Positions 37,252 through 58,960 are shown, counted from the stretch's first letter. The stretch: 64,000 nt of DNA from Tribonema minus (GCA_017506865.1 JAFCMP010000019.1:248001-312000), one strand, 5' to 3'. Made by a program: numbers and translations. The notes: generated from the sequence alone by a model not told the origin.

Positions 37252-40200
37252 TCAGGCAGAGGCGTGAGCGCCAAAGAAGCGCGCTGGGTCAAACGGCGAC
37301 AGGTCTAGCGGAGCCGTCCCTTCCGCAATCAGCTGCGCGAGCGCCTCTCCCGTCGCGGGCGCGTTCAGGATGCCCCAGCACCCGTGGCCCGTGGCAATGT
37401 ACGCGCCGTCGCAGCCTGGCACGCGGCCTATGATCGGCACGCCGTCTGGCGGTATCGGCAGGTAGCAGCACTCTTCGCACACGACTTCGGCGTCCTGCCG
37501 GGTGGGCGCACAGGGGGGGGAGGGGGAGGGGGGGGAAGAGGGGGGAGGGGGGTCTGCGTGGCGAGTAGTGCGCTGATGCGCATAGCGGGGGCAGGCAGCA
37601 GGCGATCAGGCTTCGTGAGTGCCGCATTGGTGGCAGCTGCACAACAAGCGGGCCTGCATCTGCCAATTCCTCAGTGAAACTTGGGGTTCGGCACGATGCT
37701 GCTTAGAATGCAACCGCGCACCAACGGTCGCGTGTTGCCGGTGCTCGCGCAAGCGCGGCGTTTTCGGGACGACATGCAGCAATGCTCAACAACAAGACCA
37801 GTAGTCCCACTGCTCCTGCGCTGTGTTGCGACAGGGGCACTTCTCAATGTACAAACTGGTATGCGCGCTCCATCTGGTCAGACTTCTAGAACCAAATTGC
37901 CAGTTGCCTCAAATGTATCCCTCCCCTCACACCTGCGACCAGTGCGTTCGCTGCAGATGTCGGACATGGTGCGCAACTGCGGGAGTGGCAGCAGCATTGC
38001 CCACACTTGCGACTGCGCTCGGTGGGACAGAATGTCAGACACTCACAGCCCAACCTGCAAATCTCATCATTCGATGCAAATCGCAACGGTGGCGGCACGT
38101 TCACAGCAGGCAACATACACACACGGGCGTCCCGCAAAACAATTGCACCATGGCGCTCGCCCTCGTGCCGTGCGGCGGAATGTGCAGCGCGCGTGCAGCA
38201 CCTGCGCATCCGCAACAGTTGCATTATCATTATACCTGGCACTATGCCATGCACCGTGCATCAAACAGAATGAGAAATAACGTTCTAGTTCAGAAGTTGT
38301 TGCAATTTAGGGTCTTTTGCACGATGTGCAAACGGAGCCCTAGTGACTTCGTCCCTAGGAAGTGTTGATGCGTCGTGTGTGGTGCACTGCTGCAATCATG
38401 CGCATGTGCAGAGACGCGCACCTTCAGCTGTGGTGAGAGCACTGCTGCAAGCCTCCGCAGCTCAGCGACGTCAGCTGCCGCGGGGCGCACGGTCTCCGGA
38501 CCGTCCTCCGGGACCGTGATGGGGGGCTGCGGCAGCGCGCATACGTACACCTGGGGGGGGGGGGGGGGGCATTTAGTACAACGCATGTCCACGAGATGCG
38601 GAAATCACTGTCACCGTGTGACTATGAAAGCGATATATCTTCTGTGCGCACGTGCTGTGCACACATGTGGTCGCGCACCCATGCCAATGGCCCTTTCGTC
38701 ATGTGTGCCATTGTGTAATGACGCGTCTGACGCGACACGAGGGGGGGCATGTAGGCAGCAGCATAGATCGGGCACTGCGTGAGCACTGAGGCGGACCCCC
38801 TCTTGCTGCTAGCCCCAATCCCCGCATAGCGTTGACGACACTGCGCAGCGCGCGCGCTGACACTCGGAGAGTGCGCACGAAGCACGCAGCCAGCGGCAAC
38901 GCTGTGGCACTAAGTAGAGGCGCAGGCCAGCAGCGGCGGCGGCGGCTGCTGCGGTGGCCGGCAGCTGCGCTTAGGGCTAGGGTTAGGCATTGAGCTGTGA
39001 GAGCGTGTAGCTCATCACCGTGCCAGAGGTGGACACCCAAGGGACCCAAGCAGACACAAGACTCGCGGGTGGTGCATGTGTTGCTGGAGGTGGTCATTGA
39101 AAGCCCAGGAGGCGAACATGAACTGCCACGTCAGTGCGCAACAGTATCAAACCTCAACATGAGCTGAGCTGTGCGCTGTCAAGCAGGACTGCCCGATTCA
39201 CTGCTTCTGCGAGTCAGACGGCGGTCGGGGTCCCTCGCAAAAGCGGCGCTGGCTCTGGGGTGGGGGAGTGCGGGAGGGCATGTGAGGAAGTGCCATCCAT
39301 CCGTACTGCAGGCTAATGAAATACTGCCAGGACCATGTTCGGACGGCTGGCGGCTGCACGGAGCAGGTACGCCATGATGACTGCCACGTGCGATTCGCAG
39401 CAAGACAGAGGGTTCCTGTGCAAGGCCGAGCCCTGCTCTTGATAACGCTCAACAACTCGAGAACGCTCAACAAGGGAGCGGAGACGCGAGTAAGAATCAA
39501 AAAAATAACCATCCCTGTGCATTCGGCCATCTTGTCAAACAGTCATTTCCTAGACAAACCTCGCCGTTGCCGCGCGGGTACATTCAAGCAGCAACCCAAC
39601 CAACAAATAACGATCTACTGACCGCGGTCATCTCATCAAACAGAATTTCCCCTCACGTGTACCGTACAGGTGATGCTATCGTTAACTAACATCACGTTTT
39701 GTTATCGTAAATATCTTCATGAGACATCATATACCTCGCCATCGCCGCGCGGGTACAGCTCGGGCTCCGTCACGGCGCCGTCCGCGTCGCGGAACTCAAA
39801 GAAGACGGCCTCTGCGGGCACGTCAGCGCGCACGTTGATGTGCGTGTACTTCTGGCCACGCATGGGCGGCACGGCGCGCGCGCCGAGCCATGCTGCGGCG
39901 CGCCCCGTCCATGGCCCTGCAAAAGCAACAGTTACAATGGGGGGGGACATGAGTTGAAGATGGGAAGTTGAGCTGGACAAGACGCGCTGAGCCGCGCCCC
40001 GTCCACGGCCCTGCACAAGTAACAGTTACAGGGAGGTGATGAGGACCACGAGTTGAAGATGGGTAGAAGATGAGGCGAACTCAAATGGCTTGAAGATGGA
40101 CAGGTGACTTGAAGCTGCACGAGACGCGCTGAGCCGTGCTGCGGCGCGCCCTGTCCACGGCCCTGCATAAGTGAGAGTTACATGGAGGTGATGGGGGAGA

Positions 40201-40436
40201 AAGTTGAAGTTGGGCAGTTGAAGCTGGACAAGACGCGCCGAGCCGTGCTGCGGCGCGCCCCGTCCACGGCCCTGCAGCCACGAGACGAAGAAAATCAGGT
40301 GAGGATGGGGCAGGAAAGGAAGTGTTCCATGTCAGAGACACGCGCAGGCCGCAGAGAGGTGAATGTCACAAACTGCTCCACCCATGAGTGCTGTGTAATT
40401 GCTGCTGCGATTACGAAGCACACTGCTGCCGCTGCC

Positions 40437-40468
<32 letters not shown>

Positions 40469-43400
40469 TGCTGCTGTGGCTGCAGCTGCAAGGAACTGCG
40501 GTGCAGCACACGCTGCGTGCAGCGCTGCAGCAGCAGCTAAGCAATGAGTGGGTACAAATAGTAAGAGTGCGCAAATGTGCAGGGAATGAGATCACATGCA
40601 ATTGTGAGGGAGGGCGTCAAGTGCTACGTGCCCAGAGAAGAGTGCGACGAATATGGAGCAGCATTCCTGGCACACAAGCGCAGCATTCTGCAGAGTTCAC
40701 AGGTTGCTCCCAGAAGCTTCTGGCCCGCTCTGTCATTGCGGAATCTCCCACACGTCCCTTGAGATGGGGGACTTGCATGGCAGCAAGGCGGGAACTGTGA
40801 GCAGAGTGTGATGGAGTTCAAGCAGCATTGTTAGAATCACTTCCTTCAACTTGAGGAAAGAGCAACGCTTCCTGAAAAGTTCACAGGCTGCTCTCAGGGC
40901 TCCTGGCGAGCTCTGGCACTGCGGACGCAAGCTCTCAACCCTCCGTACAGTCCTCGAGATGGAGTGGACAGCGGCGCGACGACAGCGCTCGACAGGCGCG
41001 CAGCAGCAGCGTTCATCCCTCACCCATTGCCAGCACAATGACGTCCGCATCCAGTACCGTGCCGTCCGCCAACTGCACGCCGGTGACGGCCTTCGCGCCG
41101 GCGCTGCCGTCGCCGCCGCCGCCGCTGCCGCCGCTGGTGGTGATGCCCACCACGACGCCAGATACGACGCGCGCGCCGCGTGTCTCGGCATCAGCGATCA
41201 GCGCTCGCGTGAGCTTGCGCGGGTGGACCTGCGCGCAGTGCGGCGCGCGTGCAGCATGGCAGCGTCAGCATTACGCAGCGCACGCGGCGGCCATACAGTG
41301 GCAATACGGAGCACGCTGGGGTCAGCACACGCAGCGCATGCGCGAAGGCAGCCATAGCGACCGCTTGCGCGGGTGAACCTCAAGCAGTGCGGTGCGCGTG
41401 CGGCGTGGCGGCGTGGCGGCGTCAGAGCATCACGCAGCGCACGCGGCGGGTGTACAGTGGACCTGCGCATTGCAGCGCACGCTGGGGTTAGCACACGCAG
41501 CGCACGCACAAAGGAAACACGTACCGTATTATCTATAATTAAGCCCATGGGGCGAGTTTTTTATGAGTTTCCGTGCCCTCATAAAATGACGCCCCACCCT
41601 TAACTCTCGCTCATATAAATGTGCCCCCCACCCTTTATTCACATGCATACGCAGCATGTACCCGCTGCGTACGTGTACTATCCACACTCAGTACCTCATG
41701 CTACATCACCACATCATGTGTGCGCCTGCATGCGCCTTAGCAACGTGTAGAGCAGACAGAAAGGCAGCCAACAATGTAGCCAAACCCCCCAAAAGGCTCC
41801 GAGTGGCAGCAGCTGGCTTTTTGAAATTTGAACTGGTTTCAGGAGCGGCGTAGAAGCATTATGGCACCTCATGATGGTGTGAGATGAGCTACAATGGCTG
41901 AAACATTAATGCACCCCACCCTTTTTTTCTCCAAATATTAATGGCACCCCACCCCCCTTTTGTCGCTCTCATAAAAAACTCGCCCCATGGGCTTAATTAT
42001 AGATAATACGGTAGACCCTGATAGCAAGCCTGACGTGAACCCTCTGGGCTCTTTCACGCCCTCAGCGAGAAACAGGAAAGAGAGCGTGTGCGACTTGCAC
42101 GCTTTGTCATCTGGTGCGAGTCGATCGCCGCGCCCCTCGAGCGTGTGGGGCAGCGCCTTTTGCGCTCATCACACGTCGACGGGTGCAACGCGCATCGCTC
42201 AGAATCCTTCAGCACATGATGGATTGTTCTTGTTTCTGGCCCATTGACGGCACTCCCTACATACGCAACTTGCGCACTTCGTCATCTGCCATGAGTTGGT
42301 CGCCGCGCCCCTCGGGCGTGCGGAACACTGCCTTTTGCACTCACAACACAATGATGCGTGCAGTGCGCGGCACCCAGAAACCTGCAGCACATTACGTCCG
42401 CAGCGCTGGCCCCCAAACTGCTTACGTCAACATTCCCGCGCCTGCACGTGCAAGCACTAGTGCCAGAATCAATCGCTCACAACGCTGACGCCCTCAGATG
42501 CGTATGCCGACGTCCCATGCTGACACGTGCGAGGATCAGCGCCAGGGACAGGGCTAGCGCGCTTGAGCACATGTGCCCAGGGGCTGAGAGCTGCGCAACA
42601 GGCGCGGTGCGAGGCCCCCTTTGGTGCGTACGACTGCTTTCCGCTGCCAGCCAGACTCGTTCTGTGTGGCGAGGCCCAGCCTGTGGCATGACATCCACCT
42701 TCCCCCCCCTCAAATGCCCATGTCCGCTACGTCCAGGGTTTAAGCTGAGGTTACCTGAGCACACTTGCCAGCGGCGCCGATGGGCTGCGCGCTGCGCGAC
42801 GGTCCGGGCGTGAGCCACGCGGGCACCCCCTTCGGCGGCGGCGCGTCGGCAGCAGGCGGCGCTGCTGCCGCCGACGCCGTCACCGCGAGCGCGCGCATGC
42901 CCCTGCGCGGCACAGAGAGGCGGCGCGTTGACGGTGGTGAGCAGCGCATGGGCGCTGTGCGGTAGGTAGATATGATGACCGTAATCTCCCTGCCGGGCGG
43001 CACCGCCGTGTCAATTGGTCGCATGGCGGCCGCAGCGCGCGCAAACGCCTTGCGCCTGCGCCAGCTACTTGATGTGGTGTGTGGGTTCCATACCCAGCAA
43101 TTTCACAGCACATATCAGGCGTGTTCTCGCAAGATGGGCGTTCGTTACATGGCGGTCGCTTTCCACCGTATGGTGGTTACACTCAGCTGCATGGCAACGC
43201 TGCGCGTTCGGCCAGTGTGCGCCACCGCAACTTCCTATGCACACGTGCTGAGCGTTGAGCGGTGAGGCGCAGGCATCCCATACCTACCCTACGCACCGCA
43301 ACGACCTCGCGCGGTCCGTGAACCCCACTCACGATGCAGCTGCCATGTGCCGCAAGCGCACCGAAGTTCAACGCTGCCGATCAACTTCATCATGCCGCCA

Positions 43401-44149
43401 TATGCTCTGCGGCCCAGCAGCCGACGCGCAGTGCCGCAGCGCGCAAAGCTTCACACTGCCGCCAAACACCAAGCGCGCCAACACGCGCCGTGCTCTGCGG
43501 CCAGGCAGCCGGTGGGCGGCGCCGCAGCGCAGCGTGCCGCAGACTTCACGCACCGACAACGAACAATAAGCGCGCTGACGCACGCCGTGCCCTGTGGCCA
43601 GCAATCGGCGAGCGCCGCCGCAGCGTCCTCCGAACTTCACGCACCGACAATAAACAAGAAGCGCCCCGAGTTGCGCCGCGCTCTGCAGCCAGCGAGCGGT
43701 GCCGCAGCGCACCCCCAAACCTCACGCCGACAACGCATCCGCGGCGCCGCACCTGTAGCCGACAGTTGCATGGCCGAACTCCGCCGCGAGCTGCGCGTGC
43801 AGCCCGAAGCTGCGCCGCGCCAGCGGCCCTACCGGCGATCCATCGCACCAGTCTTCAGCCAGGAAGCCCGCCGCCTTGCCGCTGGCGGCGGCCGCGACCT
43901 CCGCGCGCTCGACGACGGTCGCGGGGATGCCGCGGCGCGCGAGGTGGTACGCGACGGAGCACCCTATGATCTGCAGTATGCACAACGTGTACATTTGTAC
44001 ATGTGCATACATTAACTTCTTGAAACTCATAGAGGTATATTGACTTATTGAAGTGGCCGCGACATCCGCGCGCTCCACGACGGTGGCTGCCGCGGCGCGC
44101 GAGGTGGTACACGACGGAGCACCCAATGATCTGCAGCATGCAGATTATG

Positions 44150-44185
<36 letters not shown>

Positions 44186-45571
44186 AGGCATGTAGACATA
44201 TATGGGTGTAGACACATGTGTGGTGCTGCACATAGGATCGCGTTGGCCAGGGGCACACGCGTGCAGCCGAGATGGGCGGGGTCGATTCTGAGCGCAGCGG
44301 CAGGGATGCCGCGCCGCGCGAGGTGGTACGCGACGGAGCACCCAATGATCTGCAGACGCAAAAAAAAATTCCATACATTGGTATACTTCTATATATAGAG
44401 AGAGATGAAAGTGGGTGACGTTTTCCGAACTCCGAAGTATGTGTACATGCTAACACTTCTTGAGGTGGCCGCGACGTCGGCGCGCTCCACGACGGTCGCC
44501 GGGATATACACTGCCTCACGAGGTGGCACGCGACAGAGCACCCGATGATCTGCAGCGTGCAGAACATGAAAAGATTATTTTCAGGAGTACCTATGTAGGC
44601 ATATGTATTGCTGTGCATAGGATCGCGCTGACCAGATGGACATGGGCAAAGATGGGCGTGGTCAATTCTGAGCGCTGCTGCAGCGGGTGCTGGCGTCCCT
44701 TGCGACCGCAACAGAGCAGCCGATGATGTAGGTAAAGCATCGGCATTGAATTGGTGCTGTACGGGCGCAGCTGAGATGGGCATGCTTGCTTCGAGCGCTG
44801 CTGCGTGGTGCCAGAAGCACCACCCGCGCAACGTGGCACACAGCGGAGCATCTGATGGTCTGTTCCATGCAGGCGTCGAATGCGTGTGCGTCTACACGTG
44901 CATGGTTTGCAACAGCACGGGTGCTGCTGTTCTCTGCTGCGAGTGCCCTACAAGTTATAACCGATCGCGCCGCGCACGAATGTGGCGGCGATGGGCGGCG
45001 ACGCGAACTGCAAGGCTGTGCGTAGGAGCACCTGTGCGCGCTACATCAGCGCGCGCGTGCTTGTGCAAGATGCGTCGCGCTCGGCAGCAGCGCGTATCAC
45101 GGCAAGCAGGTCATAAGCAAGGCTGCTTGCCGTGCGCACGCAATTTACACGCCACAGCTGTAGCGCACTGCGGTCGCATTGAGGACGCCGCTGTGGCGTT
45201 TGCGCTTTGTGCAGCACAGGGCAGGGCAGGCCTATTGCATCTAGTCAGTGTCAGGGCAAGAGCGTTTTGGCACTCAGAACAGGTAAAAGTCAAGCTGCGG
45301 TACATTGACGATTAGGTTTGGATGTAGCACGCTTGTTGTTCGAGTATGCCACTGCACCGTAACGCTGTCTGGGGCAGCGTGGCTGGACGCACTTGACCAT
45401 GTTCATGTTCAGAACAGCGCATTGGATAGAGACTTTGAGCAGCGAGTGAGCAAGTGCATGCCGTCAAGCATTTAGTCGACAAGAACCATGTTCAGTCGGC
45501 AACAACCATGCACTCACCCCACCTCCGCAGATGACGACCTTCGGTGGAGCTGCTGCTCCCTCAACAGACAT
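37252..45571 (-). CDS. FAD-dependent oxidoreductase, D-amino-acid-oxidase superfamily (TDA3-like)
   Basis: Seven exons: 45571-45518, 43970-43753, 42902-42755, 41228-41024, 39916-39735, 38550-38422, 37494-37252; all phases agree, 392 residues. The N-terminal Rossmann motif is split by intron 1: KVVICGGG then IIGCSVAYHLARRG and TVVERAEVA. Then come SGKAAGFLAEDWCDGSPVG, WLTPGPSRSAQPIG, KCAQVHPRKLTRALI, GPWTGRAAAWLG, QKYTHINVR, YLPIPPDGVPIIG and the FAD-closing ATGHGCWGILNAPATGEAL. The set matches the DAO superfamily branch of yeast Tda3, linked to endosome-to-Golgi recycling; substrate is unknown. There is no leader or membrane segment, so cytosolic is likely. Intron 3 carries an inserted inverted-repeat element. 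Exact substrate cannot be inferred. Confidence 0.9.
38971..38988 (-). repeat. Short interstitial TTAGGG-type repeat
   Basis: TTAGGGCTAGGGTTAGG lies in oxidoreductase intron 5. Confidence 0.7.
39980..40285 (-). repeat. Three copies of acceptor plus start of oxidoreductase exon 5
   Basis: Blocks at about 39985-40020, 40130-40175 and 40225-40280 repeat CCGTGGACGGGGCGCGCCGC, the acceptor TGCAG and the preceding intron. They are closely similar to the real edge at 39890-39935. Two copies keep a working-looking CAG; one has TGCA(T/C). Confidence 0.9.
41360..41470 (-). repeat. Copies of acceptor plus start of oxidoreductase exon 4
   Basis: The region around the acceptor at 41229 (GCGCGGGTGGACCTGCGCGC on the plus strand and flank) recurs at about 41365-41435, and partly at 41455-41475, together with flanking CATCACGCAGCGCACGCGGC. 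Confidence 0.8.
41522..42013. mobile_element. Non-autonomous terminal-inverted-repeat element (MITE-like), about 488 bp
   Basis: Ends are perfect inverted repeats of 44 bp: left starts CCGTATTATCTATAATTAAG at 41524 and right ends with its complement at 42011. TA flanks both ends (41522-41523, 42012-42013), as in TA target-site duplications of Tc1/mariner-type elements, though TA could also belong to the repeat. The inside has no transposase frame. It holds two CCCCACCCTT-type motifs near each end, in the same orientation, and is more AT-rich than its surroundings. It sits in intron 3 of the oxidoreductase gene. Perfect ends suggest a recent insertion. Confidence 0.9.
43430..43735 (-). repeat. 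Tandem repeat of about 105 bp after oxidoreductase exon 2 donor
   Basis: Three to four units share TGTCGGTGCGTGAAGT and CTGCGGC-GC-GCTCGCC-style blocks, starting directly at the exon 2 donor (43752). The GGTGCGTGAAG of each unit resembles the real donor context ACAG|GTGCGG, so the array may derive from donor-edge copying. Confidence 0.7.
44080..44870 (-). repeat. About five copies of acceptor plus start of oxidoreductase exon 2
   Basis: CTGCAGATCAT(A/T/C)GGGTGCTCC, coding IIGCSVAYHLARRG, recurs near 44080-44136, 44295-44353, 44505-44553 and, weaker, 44690-44730 and 44815-44870. The copy at 44295-44353 encodes the same residues with four silent changes. The one at 44080 has one silent and one replacement change. 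Flanking GTCAATTCTGAGCGCTGC-like blocks are also repeated. Confidence 0.9.
44151..44183. repeat. (TA)n microsatellite
   Basis: About 14 TA units lie in oxidoreductase intron 1. Confidence 0.95.
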
Positions 45572-47179
45572 GTGAAGTGCTAGGCCGACAGGCAACAGCC
45601 TCTGCATGTAGATACCAGAACAAGAGGACATGGCAGATCAGCTGGGCAAATGCAATGCCTACACGGGTGGCAAGGATCCTTCAATAAATCAGAGCTGAGA
45701 GCACCGAATCAGCTGCCAAAGTGCATGTCAACACTCTTACGGTCAACAGGAGCATGGCTTCTACGGTCAGCAGAGCAGAATAGCACACTATGAAGTCCAC
45801 ATGACATGTATGGCTCGTTCATAGTCATGGACTCCACAGTAGTCGTAGCTGGCAAAACATGAAACTCGCTGCTGTCATCGCACTGTCGCAGTGTTGTGCT
45901 GCTGGGGGTATGAGGTGTTCGGCGACGTGCGCGGTTGACAGCAATTATGAAAGCATTGTGGTGGCTCGCACCTGCAGAGCCCGCAGTATCATGAGCAGAG
46001 CAGCACCACTGCGAACTGCGAGAGATCCAGGGTGAAGTTGAAGTTGTCTGCAACGGGTGATTCTTTTTCTGGCGGCGCCGGCGCCACAAGGCGCGGCGCA
46101 CACGTGCGTTGAAGACATCACCAAGCCAAGCAGTGCTGTCCATCTTTGATCTCACAATTGAAACACAGACGCGCGTTCTCACGCCGAGCCGACTGCTTTG
46201 CTGGCACCTGCCTTGTCTCCCTGAAAGCTGGAGCAGTGGACTCTGCACAACAACTCATTCGCACTGCGTCAGGCGCAGCAAGATGCGACAAAGGCAGCGA
46301 ACCAGACGCTAAAAAAAGCCGCATATGAGGGCAACCCGCGAAGGCGACAAAAGAGGGCTTTATTTGATGCTGAAAAGTGGGGGCTGTCGCAGTCCCCCTT
46401 TTTCGTGAGGGGAGGGGGGAGGGCATCTGGGCGACGGCGGGGCGCCACCGCCGACTCTCAACGCATTCTCAATCCTACGCACATATGGAGACACTGACCG
46501 CGTACAGCCACCACGAGGCCGAAGGCATAGGGCACCTCGCACGGACACCGAACTAGGAGCAAGGCAGCACCGACCGCGCAGGAGTGCGCGCCGCCAACGT
46601 CCTGCCATTGTGAGTGTGGCGGCAGCGCGGCGGCGACGGCGGGGGCGCAGTAGGCACGGGGCGCCTCGCATGGTCACCGGACTAGGAGCAGCACGCAGCG
46701 CCAAGTGTGAAGTTGCGCATGCCACCGCGCTGCCGTCAGGAGCGCTGCGGCGGCGCTGCAGTAGCAGCATCCGGCGGCTGGCTGACAGTGCTGACTGGCA
46801 AGCGGCGGCGGTGCATATAGCTGGGGGGGAGGGGGGGGGCAGAGGGGAAGGCAGCAGCGGGCCGTGGCCGATGCGATGTGAAACGACGAGGCAGCGTCAG
46901 CAGCACCGGCGAAGCGCCCGCTGGCGGCCCTCGTGCGCAGACCACAAAGGCAGGCGCGGAATGGCGCACGGCGCAAATGCGTCGGCAGCGCATGACGCGA
47001 GAGCGCGCGCGAGACCGCTCGCGAGCCGCATTGCCCGCAAGCGTTGCGCACCAGGCCTGGCGTAGGGAGAACCGATGCGCGGCACGCGCGCTACCGGCGG
47101 CGCGGCCGCAGTGCCATCACCATCGCTCGGCAGCACCCCCCCCGCGCGCGCGCGCTGCATCCTCACAACCCGTTTGTGA
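45572..47179. other. About 1.6 kb without a recognised gene
   Basis: This lies between the 5' end of the oxidoreductase gene and the 3' end of the RING gene, so it should hold the promoter of the former. Open frames (45709-46248 minus, 46360-46770 minus) have no motif. Confidence 0.4.
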
Positions 47180-49627
47180 TTACGCCATGATCAAAGCAAC
47201 GTCGGCATCTGCGGAGCTGGGCGCGGCGGCGGCGCCGTGGCGCGGCGCCGGCGGCGGCGTCCAGCGGCGCGGCGCCTCGTTGTGCAGCAGCGCTCCGGCG
47301 GCGGCGGCGGCAGCGGCGGCCGCGGCGGCGCTGCCCGTGCAGCGCAGGCCGGGATGCCCGTGCAGCACGACGGCGACGGAGGTGTTGCAGAGCGGGCACG
47401 CGGGGCTGCGCTTGACGAGCCACTCGTCCACGCAGTGGACGTGGTACTGCGCATTGGGGGGGGGGGGGGGGGGGGGGGGAAGGGGGGTTGGTGGTAATGT
47501 TTGCTGAGCACCGCTCTGGGGATGGTGCCTGCAACGTTCCTACGGTGCTACAGCATTGTTGGAGCACTGTGCTTCAAGTATGACAGATGCACGCAGTCAC
47601 TGATGGCGTCTGACGCGGACAAGCCTTTCTCAAGCACTGAGCACCTGCTGTGTGCGTCAGCTGTCTCAACAAGCACGCAGTGGCCCCCCGCTGTCCGGGT
47701 GTGTGTTGCATACATACCGTATACACACAGTACTGCAGGGCATTGGCAAGCCCCTCTGCGCGCGTCTCGGCGGCAGGTGCCGCGAAGCACGTACACCACC
47801 GCGCACACCAATATATATGTTACCAGTTGGTCCACAGTGTACCCCCCAAAGAGCCGTTAGTTGCAGGAGGAGGGGGGTGGAGGTTAGACCCCCCATCGGG
47901 CCACGCAAGCCGCCCGCGATCCGGGACTTTGTTTATATACTTCTACATGGCAACTACATGCCGCGACGTGCGCGCTCACCCTGTGCAGGCAGGGCAGTAT
48001 GCGCAGCTCGTCGCCCGCCTCGTACTCGCACAGGCACACGCGGCAGCTGATCTTATCCTCGTCCACCTCCTCCCGAGCCCCCTGCCCCCCACCCCCGCAC
48101 TCCCCTAAGCTGCCGCTGCGCGCGCCGCAGCCGCTGCCGCAGCAGTGCTCCCCTTGCTGAGAGTCACCACCACCGCAGCTGCCGCCTGTTCCTTCGCCGC
48201 CATGCTCCTCCTTGTGCACGGCAGGGGTGCTGAGCATCGCAGCCTCCTCGGTCGCCGAGTCCTGAGCGCTGCTGCTGCTGCTGGCGCTGGAGGCCAGTGC
48301 GGTAGCGGATGTGTCGTACTCCGCAAGGCGCTTCGTGTTCTGCGCGGTGCAAAAGCGGCAGTGCGTGTGGCGCGTTGCTGAAGGCGCGGCGCTCGGAACG
48401 CGCCCGCAATGCACGCAAGTGCGGGCATGCAAAGCCAAAATCGGAGAGCTCGTGCTGATGGACGCCGGCGCTGAGCATCTGCAGCCAACAAGATGGCCCC
48501 TTTGCGGGTGCGATGCCATCTGTCCACAAGGCCATCAAGTACTTGCAAACTGCTAAAGGTGCACACCACATTGCCACCGTTTGACAAGTTTAGCGGCACC
48601 ATGGCACCCGCACCTGCGCCTGGCAGTCATCCAACGCGGCGCAGCCGCCGCCGCTGCCGCCGCCGCTGCCAGCATGCCCCTTGAACGTGACCGTCGGCAG
48701 CAGCCTGACGAGCTCCGCAGGCGCACCGCGCATCACAGTGGCCATGTGATAGCCGCGCTGCTGCTGCTGCTCCTCCTGCTGCTGCTGCTGCTGCGCTGCC
48801 GCCGCCGCCGCCGCGGCGCCGCGCCACCCCCCCTGCCCTGGCCCCGTGCGCGACAGCAGCGCCAGCAGCACGCTCGGCGTCACCGGCAGCACGGCGCTGC
48901 CGCACTGGCAGAAGAAGATGGAGTTGGTGGCGAACGTCGGCAGCATGCCGACACCGCCGCAGCTCGTGCACATGACGACCTGGTGCTGCATGTGGGCTGC
49001 GCGCGGCGCGGTAACAGGAGGAGACACACGCACTTACAAAGGGCGAGAGGGTGTGTGTGTGGGGTGGGTGGGTGCAGGCGTGCGTGCGATGGCCGCAGGA
49101 AGCAGCGATGGAAACAATGTCTTAGTAATGGTGTCGGCGATGCGGCCCGGAATTCATTGTTGAGCACCAGCACTTGCATGACATGTCTGAGGCGCCCGTC
49201 TGTATCTTGGGACAGTCAAGTTTGCACCTGTGTGCACAGAGCTGTGCTGGCACTTCTGGGAGCAGACTCGGCTTTCAAAATTATCTAGCATGCAAAGGTG
49301 TTGGGGCCGTGCGTAAAGAGCATGCCCACTGCAAAATCATCGACCAAGGCGGGGTGCACAGAAATACAAAATCAGGAAATCATAAATCGAGCACGCACCT
49401 TGGGCCTGCCTCGAATCACCGCCAGCATTCTGGCCGCCGCCGCTGCTGCTGCCGCCGCTGCTGCCGCCTCGAGTTGCATCGGCAGACTGGTGCGTCCTCC
49501 ACCCCGCCAATGATGCAGCAGCTGCTGCAAGTGTCTCATCGCGGCCAGCTGAAGACCGGGTAGTGTTGATGCTGCGAAGCGCGCAGAGATATGGCGACAC
49601 GAAAAGATCTGAGGTATCAGAACCCAA
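47180..49627 (-). CDS. RING-H2 zinc-finger protein with extra Cys clusters (probable E3 ligase)
   Basis: Supported exons: about 49627-49399 (start unresolved), 48996-48614, 48519-47980, 47446-47180, with phases agreeing. The RING-H2 finger is split by the last intron: KISCRVCLCEYEAGDELRIL, PCLHR, then YHVHCVDEWLVKRSPACPLC. RING-H2 domains recruit ubiquitin-conjugating enzymes. Two further metal-binding-like clusters precede it: MCTSCGG...FFCQCG in exon 2 and TCVHCGR...HCRFC in exon 3, plus poly-Gln/Ala and acidic stretches. No membrane segment is visible. After the RING comes a low-complexity Ala/Pro tail ending VALIMA. The most 5' exon is Gly/Ser/Gln-rich and lacks an ATG, so an upstream exon is expected. 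Substrates cannot be inferred. Confidence 0.75.
47456..47480 (+). repeat. Homopolymer G tract (C on the coding strand) before the RING exon 4 acceptor
   Basis: An almost unbroken run of G on the plus strand ends ten bases from the acceptor at 47447. It occupies the polypyrimidine position of the intron on the minus strand. Confidence 0.9.
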
Positions 49628-50186
49628 TAAGCCAAGTTCTCTAGAAGGTTAAGACACTCAGGTAATGGAGGTGCCATGGCAAAGCCGTGGGTCATGCGTC
49701 GTCTCCCACAACCCTTGCCTGACTGCGAGACGGAAATCTTCGGGGTTACACATGTTGACAAGCGACAGTGCGATGTTCATACCTGCCACTGATGCTTCTG
49801 CTCCTGAACAAGCGTCTGCTAGTGGACCTGGCGAGCGGCTGATGCCCGCGCACAGGCAGTGCAGGCGTCTGGCCAGTTGCCCTGCCACCTCCGGACCTGC
49901 CCTCATGAGGCGGGGCAGGGTGCGACGCGGTGGTGGTCCGCTGCTGCCGCCTAGAGCGGCTGCTGCCACTATTGCCCATGCCACCTGCCACCAGACCAGC
50001 CGCTGCTTTCACTGACTGCTAGCCGCTGTGTGACCTGGATCCGCGTCGGCCTCGAGGCGCGTCCACAGTGGACTCCACACCGTGTGCACTTGACGTTGCC
50101 TTTTCCATGGTGACCAAGAGAACAAGCAGAAGCACTCGCGCTGTCGTTGAAGGAAGTCTCTCAGCCATTCAGTCCTGCTCATCATC
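49628..50186. other. Region between divergent RING and helicase genes
   Basis: About 560 bp upstream of both the RING gene (minus) and Has1 (plus). A minus-strand frame (49658-49984) might belong to the missing 5' exon of the RING gene. No core promoter element is recognisable. Confidence 0.35.
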
Positions 50187-58960
<8,774 letters not shown>

